Shown: one piece after another, positions 52,201 through 62,330 of the stretch
How positions within the stretch are numbered: position 1 is the first letter of the stretch
How the letters are laid out: each line of letters opens with the position of its first letter
Source: Hymenolepis diminuta
Taxonomy: Eukaryota; Platyhelminthes; Cestoda; Cyclophyllidea; Hymenolepididae
Reading direction: 5' to 3'
Length of the DNA: 64,000 bases
NCBI GenBank assembly: GCA_900708905.1
Contig: CAADRB010000012.1
Span: forward strand, 2,719,394 to 2,783,393
The notes under the pieces: model-generated
Database searches by the model: none
Told to the model about the DNA's origin: nothing
Seen by the model: the letters and a program-made list of their open reading frames with translations, nothing else
Made by a program: the position numbers and the translations under genes

Positions 52201-55200
52201 TTTGGTAATTTTTATGCAAAATGCCTCTTTGTCCACGTTATACTACTTAAAGTAATTTTTCAGTAATACAAGTGAAAATAATTTCATGTTCTCTGTGTTG
52301 GAAAATCTGAACGGCATCTTATTTCTCTGCCTCATAAATAATTAGTAATGTACGTTTCAGGTGAATTACCCAGGAAGTCACGCCAATACGACAGTCCCAT
52401 CAACGGTTTGTCTCCTACTCCTCGCATTTATCGATTTTTTGCAATTGTACTATGATTCAATCGATAATTGTTACATTTTCCACCATCGCATTACTTGCTT
52501 TATGTTTGCATTCCTATGCCTGTACGTGTGTGTATCGGAATCGTTACATATCACAATGCAGTCATAGCAACCCATGTGATACGCATGGAGCTATGGAACT
52601 CATAGTAGCCTCCCCTTACCTCCTGCCTTACTCGTGCTGTGGTTTTGACATGATTACTTACGAAATACTCGATGTTGACCACCCCCGCAAATGACCCTTG
52701 CACTTTGGATTTATCAGTAATGGGTTTTTTTCTCTATAGGCAAGGGTCGACGTAAGCATGTGGTCAGTCAACTGAAGAGCAAGTTATCTCGTAGCACGGC
52801 CAATTTGAGTGAAATTGGACATAAAATGCGCTCCAAACGCCCAAGGTGAGCTGATGGGGATGTATTTGCTGTACTACTTATGGTGACACTTAAGTAATAT
52901 TTACTTTCATGATTTTAGTCCTGATGGTGGTCGATGTGATCAAGATAGCAGAGGTAATGTTCAATTATTTTTTTGCTTTCTGAACGAAAAAAATTAGAAT
53001 TTATTAGATGTTATGACAGTGGGGCTTTCGTTGAACTCCTTAGCATTGATTTAAATCATACTGATGCTCTTTTTGAAGATTGTATTCTTTTCAAAAACTT
53101 TCTGTCAAAGTAGTTTATGTAACTGCTTAAATTATATATTGTTTTCAATGCTCTTTCTACTTGCTTAGGGATTTTTCTGTTCTAAAAGTGTAATAGAGAA
53201 ATCAAAGAAAATAACTATTTAGTGAAAATATAATTGCGTGGATATATTGGTAAGAGAAAACAACTATCTTTTCTCATTATATGATGCTTGATGCGAAGTC
53301 TTCGTCTTGAGTGGCAGTCATTTTTATTGTTATCGAAGTAATAAAAGGTAATTATAAAAGCATATTTTTTGTGTTCTGAAAATAAATTTCCACTTTAGAT
53401 AACATTTCTTTCAATAGATATCTTATCGTTCTCCGATCTCTTAATGGAAATGCTTCTAAATTTCTGTTTTAAATTGCCATCGTAATGTTGAATTTGACCG
53501 ATCAAAGTGATCAAGGAAAGTATATTTTAATGTCTTTTTATTAATCTTTGGGCGTCTAAAGTTCTTTATATTTGTTCAGAAGGCTTTCAGCGAAGTTCCT
53601 GCAGAACTTAACGGTCTTGAATTTCTTAACTCCACCGTTGAAAACAACTTTAAAATAGTAGTCGTAAAGCTCACCTTCTAGACTTCATCTAGGAAACTCA
53701 ATGAGCGACTTCCTTCTGATTAATTCAGTCTTACGACCTAAGATCCAGGTTTATCTTAAAAATAAAGTCGGAGTCTAAAGAATGTTACTTCATTCGATTT
53801 TTTGAATTCAGATTGTACAATATCTGCTTTTTTGGGTACTCTACTGTTTCATGTTCAAAAATTAAACTTCTTGATTCGTCATCTACATTACTGGGCGAAT
53901 TCTTTTTCATCACATCCAGTGCTTATTGACGGGTTGATAAATTGAGATAGTTTTTTCTTTCCCTCTGCAAATAATAATATGTTGTATTTTCTTAGTATGT
54001 CAGCTGTTTAGAGGCTTGATAGTTTATTTTCATCTTATGTATTTCCTTTTTTTATCGCTTATTTTAATGTTTTTCATTCTCGGAAGTGAAAAGCCGTCGT
54101 ATACCACTCTGGGCTTTAATCAATCAAATACATCTTGGTAAATAGTGGGGATAGATAAATTTGCCCATAGGTCCTTATTGACTACTAACTTATCAATTCT
54201 CACATCCGCAGATTGATAGCTCTGCTAGATTATAGTTCTAGACTAAATCTCTTTCTATCATTTGTTCCAATTCTCGACCCTTTCAGACAGTGCTATATCA
54301 TCCAAATCAAGAGGTGGAGGTGCACGACGAAAAATTTCCTCAATTTTTTCACATTTTCGACACGACAGAAAATCGAAAGATAATCCTGATGGTTTCCAGA
54401 GTTGTATTGATTTGCGGCAACTCAGTAAGCTCTACCCCTTAGCATTTCTAGCACAGTCACTCACTCCTCTTTGTTAGGACATAACACTTAGGTGTTGCAT
54501 GTTAAATGTTTCCTTCAGTTTAGACGTCTTGCTCTCTCCTAACGGAATAATATTAAATATTACTGTTTTTTCTCGTTTTTTTTTCTAGTGCCTCTAGATG
54601 AACCAGCCATGAACGAAACCCCACCGTCTAGGCGTCGGGACAATAGACCTATTGTCCGGCACTCCGAGAATTCCCTCGAACCAAATGCTCAGTGTAAGTC
54701 AGTTTTCTGTCTATCTTAATTTGATATCAAAATATAGAAATAGTCATGTATAACGCATATGTCTCAAACATTTGTGATTTCAGACTTATATTTTAATCTT
54801 ATAGCAATCGATAGTATATAATCAATGCAAGTTTAAAAATAGAAAGATGAAGTAGCTAGGCAAAGACCAATTAATTATAGTGACACACCAATGTATTAAG
54901 AGGTTAGTTTGGCGATTTGTGTGAAAGGTGAAATTTGTAGATTCATAAATTATTTCGCATTGCTTGAGTTGCGATCTGTAAGCCTTTATCTTAAATACTC
55001 TTACGGTTCGAGATATTTGAGGGCTTTCTTTTGAATAGAACTGGAGTATGATTGGCTGACAATTACATATTCCAATTTTCAGATTGGGCATTTATAATTG
55101 TATTTACTCCCGCAATTTCCGTTCAGTTCAAAATCCGTCTTATGGAAGCGTGCACGCAGAATGTTTAAAAGAATGGACAGTGACTTCACCCCAGTAGTTA

Positions 55201-56955
55201 GATTTGATTAGCTCTTAATTGGTATAAGCCAATATTTAAATCTTGTACAAACGATAATTAAGGCATAGAATGGATGCTGTTGAAATATTTTCTGTCACAG
55301 AGCTTTCTGTCCTTCGAAAAATCCCGTAGCTAGATAACAAGGCAATTTAGAATTCCGGCTGTTACTTAAGCTGCTTGATGGTAATGGGAAATGCCACGAA
55401 TGAGCATGAGAAGAACACATGATCTAGACTTGTTGATCAAGAAAGCTCATCGTACCACCCACAAATTAACTCTACTTCCTTTCCATATTAAAGCCTAGCT
55501 TCTTAAGAATTTATTTGGAAATATGATCTTAAAAAGATGTAATGTTGTGTTAATATCAATTCTTGACTTAATTTATTGTACCCGTTACCCGACCGTCCAT
55601 ATACTTCTGTTCAATCAATTTATTTGGCTAGGTACCTACTCAATATATCCTTGTTTTATTCTGCATGCATTATTCATTAGGGCATCTTATTCATTTTTGC
55701 GTCACCCTTACTTGCGGCCATGGTTAAATTGCATTCCTATCTGCCACTCACAGTAACTGAATTTCACTTTCTTTTTAATAAAAAAGTGTATCGTTGAGAA
55801 CTCACTTACATTCATTCATATTGGCAGTAATAGTCGTACATTCTTGCGTATCATTCCACACATTCTATGGTGGTTCGATTCGTAGTTGCACTCTTCAATT
55901 TTCTGCTACTGTTTTAATCAAATATCACTTCGGGATAAAATTCTGGATTCAGCATTCTTCATCAGGCCCCTTTCACCACAGTTCTACTATTCAAATTATC
56001 TACTTCTTTTTGACTTCCTCTCCCGTTGCATACCTCATTGAACTTGTTTGTTATTCTTACGCAGATTTTAAACTTGATTAAAATCTGTCATTGCACCGCT
56101 AAGGTCAACAACAATCATATCAATATAAGTAGTTTGTTTTACAAAACATCGACTACATTGATTTAGATTCAGGCGATACTGTGAAAGAAGAGTGGGGGTT
56201 GCCTTCAACACAGCCACAACCCACTTCAATGACACCGGCACCGAATCTCAAATCAAACGGAAACACAACTGCTTACGGCCTCCATCCTGAAGAAGGACCT
56301 GGGAAGGCGAAAGATGGTAGGGACATCTTAAATTCTTCTGTTTACAATGTTTTCTGATCCTTTAATACGTCTTTTACTATTCAGATATGACGAAACGGGA
56401 ATTGATTGAGTTAACATCTGTACTGGAACAACGGCTGCTTGGTAAGTCACAAGTATTTGAATATAGTTAAATCGTTCTACTTAAATATGACAAGTAGCAT
56501 TTTCCTATTAATTTACAGCAACTCGTACGGAACTTGTCCGTGCTAATATGGAGCAAAATCACTTGAGTGCTCGAGTAGAGGAACTCAATTCTGAACTGAC
56601 TCAGACCCGATTACAGCTTTCCACTCTTCGAAATCGACTTCTTGAAGACAATTTGACGCAATATTTGGAAGTCAGTATAACTGAAGGCTCTCCAGTACGA
56701 CCTCCGCCTCGTGGTGAGCACCTGACAACCTTCCAGTCACCGAATGCAAGTCCTCCTGCAGCTACTGCAAGAAGTCCAGAGAATTCATTCTTGAGCAAAG
56801 CAAGAGCTCTTGCAACGCGATCGTTTGGAGGCGGTATTTTGTCGAGTGCTACTTCGCAGCCGAATCTCAGTTCCACCGGAATCAATGGTCAGAGCTCTTT
56901 TTCACCTCCTTCGCCGTCTAGAAATGGAGTTATTGATTATGGAAGTGTTTGGTAG
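43242..56955 (+). CDS. C2-like domain plus C-terminal coiled-coil protein (possibly Rab11-FIP-like)
   Basis: Eleven phase-consistent exons: 43242-43275, 43333-43546, 45807-46133, 47347-47831, 52740-52845, 52919-52953, 54287-54424, 54589-54693, 56173-56316, 56385-56441 and 56519-56955, giving about 693 aa. Residues about 1-150 look like a C2 domain: a first strand FILVHDGRNL, then RWRVIFIGGEKKQATGI, FPRWDCEVLI and VGQVVINLLDF. Exon 4 (about 193-353) is Gly/Ser-rich. Basic segments follow (GRRKHVVSQLKSKLSRST; ARRKISSIFSHF). Exons 10-11 encode a coiled coil beginning MTKRELIELTSVLEQ, then a Ser/Pro-rich tail ending DYGSVW. C2 plus basic Ser-rich linker plus a C-terminal helix starting ELIEL recalls class I Rab11-family interacting proteins, but the YID motif of their Rab-binding domain is missing, so the name is only suggested. 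The start codon follows a TTTTTAG acceptor-like site by 10 nt. Exon 9 could start at 56167 instead. Confidence 0.8.
43547..45806 (+). other. Intron 2 of the C2/coiled-coil gene
   Basis: A 2.3-kb intron from GTGAGTTA to ATGTTAG. Its open frames, for example 45033-45413, are Leu/Ile/Ser-rich and lack splice or domain support. No repeat was recognised. Confidence 0.6.
46698..47001 (+). repeat. Left arm of a 304-bp inverted repeat (intron 3)
   Basis: This arm is the near-perfect reverse complement of 48183-48485. By eye only a few mismatches occur, at the outer end. The inner end is CTAGC at 47001. The two arms lie about 345 bp before and 351 bp after exon 4 of the C2/coiled-coil gene, with a 1181-bp loop. 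The segment contains GTGATCCCGATGGACA, the reverse complement of a head resembling the LTR-like family, so the arms may be two oppositely oriented insertions of a related element or one foldback element. Confidence 0.85.
48183..48485 (-). repeat. Right arm of the 304-bp inverted repeat (intron 4)
   Basis: Reverse complement of 46698-47001; see that entry. A 95-codon open frame starting inside this arm (48415) runs out of the repeat and has no domain support. Confidence 0.85.
49611..49840 (+). repeat. Divergent LTR/TRIM-like repeat, copy D
   Basis: Blocks AATAAGTCTAATCACTC, GGTCGGAC and CGCTCCAATTTATTGA line up, in order and spacing, with AATAAGTCAAATCACTC, GTTCGGAG and CACTCCAATTTATTAA of copy B. 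The rest is diverged. It is probably an older member or sister subfamily of the same element. Confidence 0.45.
53843..53937 (+). repeat. Dispersed repeat, copy 2 (pairs with 8604-8698)
   Basis: Same orientation as the copy at 8.6 kb; it lies in intron 6 of the C2/coiled-coil gene. Shared blocks are CTTGATTCG, GCGAATT and TTGAC-GGTTGA. The element type is unidentified. Confidence 0.55.
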
Positions 56956-57123
56956 ATCCCTTTCTTTTCTCGTTTTTCTTATTCTCACTTTGAAACATTC
57001 TACATTAATTTATATTTGTCCGGCTGTGATAATTCGAATTACTGTACTCCCTAAAGCGCAATCTTTCTACGGATTTGAATTGAACTTGTGGTTGTTGAGT
57101 TTCGGCTTGCTGATTTTATTTTA

Positions 57124-57129
57124 AATAAA
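57124..57129 (+). terminator. Candidate poly(A) signal of the C2/coiled-coil gene
   Basis: AATAAA lies 169 bp after the stop codon of the upstream gene and 307 bp before the TSEN2 exon acceptor. This is the expected order at an internal junction of a trans-spliced polycistron. Confidence 0.5.
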
Positions 57130-57436
57130 TTTATCTACTTTTGTGCTTTCGTTCCTTCTGCTTTGTGTCTTAATTCGTGTTTGCTCCATTTCGTGGGTCT
57201 TAATTTGCCAATGCCCTCTAATATATTAACTTGAGCAATCTTTTTGTATTTGGCCAGTATATATTGGTTATCAGCGGAATTATGTTTTAGTTTCATATTG
57301 ATAATACTAGCAGTAGGAATAATGGAGAATCAGTCTATTACTTTGGGTTTAGTTGGAGCAGCCGATGAATTTTAAGTGTACTACTTAGATTGGGATCTGG
57401 AATATCCCATCTTATATTATTTTCCGGTTTTTTTAG

Positions 57437-58544
57437 GCGAACAGAAGGTCAGTGAAACGAAAATTCGCACCTGAGAATGATTACGAAGAGAATTTTATGG
57501 GGCGTAAAAAGAAGTCTCCATCTGAAACCAAAGGTCGCTCGGATGAAATTATACAGAGATATTCTATTTATCCCCTTGTTCGACGGAAGTCTGATTCTGA
57601 AGAATCAGAAAACCTTCATGTTTTCACTGCAACCTTGCTCAGCATTGATTCTTCTCCCGCTAAAGTTGCAGTGATCGAGGCGAAATCTGATAGTCAATTA
57701 AAAGAGATCGAAATTCTACAACGCATGGTAACTTATGTAGAACTCTGTGTTATCGAAACATTTTTAGGGTTACTATGGTTATTTGCCGAAAAATGGAGGA
57801 AAGTGTCAATCAGATAAATCGTCGGCTGAGCTCTTTCTTTTCGATGCAGAGGTTTGTAATGGTCAAAATTGAATAAGTTGATTGTCTTAGATGTTCTTTC
57901 TTCATCACGGATTGGGCGTATTAAAAGTAGCGATCCCGAGAAGTTTAATTAAAAACCTAGAAGAAAAGGTCTGTTAAGTTTTTAAAATTTGTCTTAATTT
58001 CTTTATAATTAATTTGAGTTTCTTTTTAGAGTCCTATCGGTCATCTTTGGAATATCCTCACGGCCTCAACTAATCAGAACTCAGTTCCACCTCTCGCACC
58101 GTTCCCTATTCGCTACGCTGCTTATGTGTATTATCGATCCAGAGGTTGGATAGTGCGACCTTCACTTAATCTGGGTGGTGTCGATTTTCTTCTTTATGCT
58201 GAGTCACCAGATTTACGTCATGCTGCGTTTGCAGTTATCGTAGTTCCTAGTTCAACCAATCGCAGTATCTGTGACTTTACCGCCCATTTGCGAGTAGCGT
58301 CTTCTGTTGCCAAAGTAAGTGAGACTTTCAACAAAAGTGTTATAATGACGGCTTACTATTAGCTCTTTAACTAATATATTATACTTTATTGTGTTTAATA
58401 TGGTTTTTTTTATCTTTATTTAAGAAATTGATTATTGCCAAAGTTCATCTACCGGAGAACCATCAAAGTGAAACGGAACCTTGGAACCAAATCAAACATT
58501 ATTCAATTGAGGAGACACTGGTTTCTCGTCCAGATATTGTTTAA
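57437..58544 (+). CDS. TSEN2: tRNA-splicing endonuclease catalytic subunit SEN2
   Basis: Cuts the 5' exon-intron boundary of intron-containing pre-tRNAs as part of the nuclear TSEN complex. Exons: 57437-57727, 57768-57851, 57891-57968, 58030-58314 and 58425-58544, all joined in phase 0, about 286 aa including an initiator Met. The C-terminal nuclease fold is clear: AELFLFDAE-MFFLHHGLGVLKV, then YAAYVYYRSRGWIVRPSLNL. The catalytic triad is visible: Tyr in GGVDFLLY (about 208), His in DLRHAAF (about 216) and Lys in SVAKKLII (about 247). The C-terminal ETLVSRPDIV corresponds to the end of human TSEN2. The N-terminal region is much shorter than in human (465 aa). The first exon starts at a pyrimidine-rich acceptor exactly in phase 0 (GCG AAC AGA AGG) with no ATG until codon 14, so the AUG probably comes from a spliced leader or an unrecognised upstream exon. 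The introns are 40, 39, 61 and 110 nt. Confidence 0.9.
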
Positions 58545-58780
58545 TAACCTGCAGTACATGTAAATATAGCTAATATGTGCATTGATATGTTGTTGTTATG
58601 AGAATTTTGGGGAACAGGGAGACTGTTTATAATTCATCCTTTATGATTTTGCTGAATAATTGTTGACTGAATTTTACAAAAAAAGAGGGCAAAATTTCAC
58701 ATGCTAGATTTTGAGAAAATGTAGTCTGTGTCATCTCTACGGTTATGCGGGGTGTTCAGAAAATGTCTAAACCAGTTTAT

Positions 58781-58786
58781 AATAAA
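58781..58786 (+). terminator. TSEN2 poly(A) signal AATAAA
   Basis: Canonical hexamer 236 bp after the TSEN2 stop, followed by a GTTTTT stretch. Confidence 0.55.
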
Positions 58787-61700
58787 GTTTTTACGACTAA
58801 CTGATAAACGGTCTTTCTCGTTAAGAATTCTGCGTCTCCTTGTCGTGTGTCTGACATATGACAGACATTTTTTTCCTGTTATTCTGATTACTTGAATTCC
58901 TCGAGTATATAAAATAATTAAAATATTTAATTAGGCGTCCCATTTAAATTATCAAAGGGTTATGAGTAGGTAAATATTCTTCAACTGATTCATACGATAT
59001 AGAATGTTTATTTACATACGTTTGGCAGAGTAAAAAAATTCTTAATTGAGTTTGAGAACATCCTTTGTTCTAATCCTAGTTATTTTTGGGTATCCACACA
59101 GTAGTATTTAAAATAATTTATATAATAAAATGTTTTTAGATGGGAATAGTGTGTGGATTATTATTTAGGAAAACTTTATCTATAGGAAAGTTATGCACTC
59201 TTTCGAAGTTGACATCACAAAATTGAATCCTAGCAGTAATGGATATCATTAGATATATTGCAGGCTATGGTTACTTCCTTTGATTAACAGCAGAAGAAAA
59301 AGGGAATTAGCCGGATGGTGGAGGTTGAGAGGCCGTCTGTGGTTTTTTGAAGAGTAAAAGGTAGTGTAGTGAAGGTCACAGGTGACCTAGGCGGCTCTTA
59401 CTAACTAAGCGATTGATATTTTTGGATGTTCCTAGCTGATGCCAGTAATTTCAACCTGATCCATTCGAGTATCTGAGGTAATTAGGAACAAACCAGTTAA
59501 TGTCGATCTTCATAACAATTGGACATCTATGGTGGGAAAAAGAGTTCATTGGGAAGTAGTTGATACTATATTTTGTTAAAAATTAATTATAAATTAAGCT
59601 CAGATCCCATTACTTTCTGAAGAATCGGTATTAAGACCAATTTCCAATAGTAGGAGTTTAATAACTTTCTGCTTAGTGGGAATTTAACCTCTGTAGCTTG
59701 ATTTAAAGTAAATGATCCAATTTGTTTCCTATGAAAATTCGTACTTGAATCGTCCTAAATGAATCCCTGTGAGATATCAGACCAGTAGATTTAATTTTCA
59801 ATAGTGCAAATCAATTTTTCCATAATCAGATAGTTCCCTTTGAGCTTATTATCAATTTCTTCTCTGTAGATCTCTAGGATTTTGAAAGTGGTAAATAAAC
59901 AGGACAGTTCCCTTGTGCTAAGAAACCTGAAATTCTTGTCTGCAAGATGCCTATCTGGAAAGAATAGATCGCGTTTGGTGAACAGATTTTGGATATGCCT
60001 CAACGAAATTTGATATTGAAACACTTTACAAAATATCACAATTGAAGAATGTGTTACTTAAGCATCTTCGAAATTTCATATTGAATAATTCTTGTAATAT
60101 AAATTAACCCTTCTTTAGGATAAGAGATGCAGTTGAGCCGCTAAAAATCGTTTTCTACGAGAAATGGTAACACTTTGCACAGCTTACAATACATGCAGAC
60201 TTTTTGCTAAAAATTATAGTGATTAAATTTAGGGAGAAAATACTGGATGATATGGTAGATCGAAACAAATAACTTATGACTGTGAATTTCCCAATTTTGT
60301 TTTCGACAAATCTTTTACATTTATGGCTTTCTTTTGATTTGATGCTTTACACAGAAACTTATGATTAAAAAATTTATGGAAGATTGCTTTCAGCAGAAAA
60401 TATATTTCGAGGAGCGTTACTGTGATTTAATTAATATTTTTGAATACGATTGCTCACTTTGAGGTGATTGAATGATCTTAGGGATTAGTTGGTATTGAGA
60501 GTTGAAAACTTATCAAATTCATTTGATCACAATAAAATATCACAAATACCTGCAAGATTTATACTGAGTGATGAACAGATAGCAATAAAATTTTAGTTGA
60601 AGAATTTGAAGTTTCCCATTCTATGGGCAAGATTTTGAATAGCTTAAGTTGAACTCGGCGTTTTTATGTCATTAGACCATCGTAATTTGAGAAATTTGAT
60701 TTCGCTTGGTTTGATTGGAGCTTAAATTAACGCCTTCTCAATGAGAATTATTACATAATTAAACATTTCGCAAACTAGATCTTATTTGTCTAATAGCGAG
60801 GAAAAGTATGCATATGTAACCACATAAGATCAAAATAGATGGAAATTAATATCTACTGCATAATCGCGACGTTTAGACCGAGCTTAAACAATCAGAAATC
60901 AAATAAATAGAGATGACATATCATACACGCCAAATTAAGAAAATGCAATATGTTTAACAGAAGGGCTTGGTGGATTACCCAAGATAAGTATAAATGACCT
61001 TAAACTTTGTAAGTCCATTCCGTTAAGAAGTATTTCATCTAGAGCGAGTCTCCCATGAACACTTTCTTGAATGTTTATATGCAATTTAAGCAAACTGTCT
61101 GTTTCATGCAAATGTTGAAAATGATTGTTTGTGCATCCTCCACGGCCAGATCGATAATTTTGCTCTCGAAAAGCATAGCCAAAATATAGTATAAAAATAT
61201 CCACTCAAGATACAAGTACTTAATGCACTATATTACTGGCTATTGAAACTTTGTAGCATCGATATAGAGAGCAATTCAAATTTGCCATTTACTCACGCTA
61301 GAATTTTATATTCTTAGCTATGACTTTTATCAAACAAAAAGCTTTCGTCCTCGTGTTCCCTCCTCTTGATGTCCTTTATCAGAATGCTGTTTTCCTGGTA
61401 AATATATAAGATAAATCATGAGATTACTCAAAACACTATTCCACTGCTCAAAAAGGATGTATAATGTAAGAATCTCTATTATACTTACTTCAGTTGTATA
61501 TCTAATTTTAGTTGTTCCCGAAAATGAGAGCGCTAACTTATCTTCTTTGATCAGCTACTACAACTCATTAATTTTCAAAACTCGACCGTTCCAATTAAAG
61601 GTATTGAAGGCATTTTGTAGGATTATGAACATAGAATCACTAAAATTTTTAAAAATACTTTTAAAAAATAGTATTCTTCTTTCACTGAGATCGAAATTTA

Positions 61701-62300
61701 AAGACCTGCTAAATGAAGCTTATTTGTTAATTTAAATTGAAATATATTAATACCTTCTTCTATTTTTCTACTTCAAAAATCTTCGTTATTAATTTTGTAT
61801 TTTTCAAAAAGTGTTTGAAGGAGCATGTATTTATGCGTAAATTTTCTTTTATTTTGATCTATTTATTTACTGGTGAGCAACATAAGAAATTTATTCAGCT
61901 AATTATCACTCTTCAGGGCCTGTTATTTTATGACAAATAAAAAAGCTTGTAATTTTATGTCAGTGTGTTGTATTCCTCAGCTGGCATTAGACATTTCTTG
62001 TTTAATTGATACATATATATAGCGTAACCAACTAGGAGTTCTGGTAGTAATCTCGCAGAGCCAACAGTCTAGAAAACTCAGTAATATAGCAACTAAGCAC
62101 AGAAGCTAATAACCCACGGCAGATAGGAAGGCACGTTATAGTCAACACGAGTGTATTAACGAAACTCGCTCTCAATCGGTATCGACTTAAACAAATAAGA
62201 GTAACTATCAAATGTCTTTTACCGGTGGGGAAATAAAGAAATTACAATTTTATTCATAGTAGAAATATTGGGAGCGGGGGAAATAGTTATCATTTCTTCT

Positions 62301-62330
62301 AATATATATATATATATATGTATATATATA
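62301..62330. repeat. (TA)n microsatellite
   Basis: A run of TA dinucleotides with a single G interruption in the middle (TATG). Confidence 0.85.

Larger units (their letters stand above)
47832..52739 (+). other. Intron 4 of the C2/coiled-coil gene
   Basis: A 4.9-kb intron from GTATGTCT to CTCTATAG, the largest in the window. It contains the right arm of the inverted repeat, a divergent LTR-like copy near 49.6-49.8 kb and an (ATT)n run near 49.35 kb. Short frames such as 51483-51836 and 52361-52694 show no domains and are regarded as chance. Confidence 0.6.

Noticed and set aside
56601..56885. 94-codon minus-strand frame
   Set aside because: It is antisense to the last exon of the C2/coiled-coil gene, which continues a phase-matched exon chain.
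57322..57375. ATG-started short frame as the TSEN2 first exon
   Set aside because: It could splice in phase 0 from GTTGGAGC to 57437, but the donor is weak and the peptide has no similarity. It is kept only as the alternative to a spliced-leader start.
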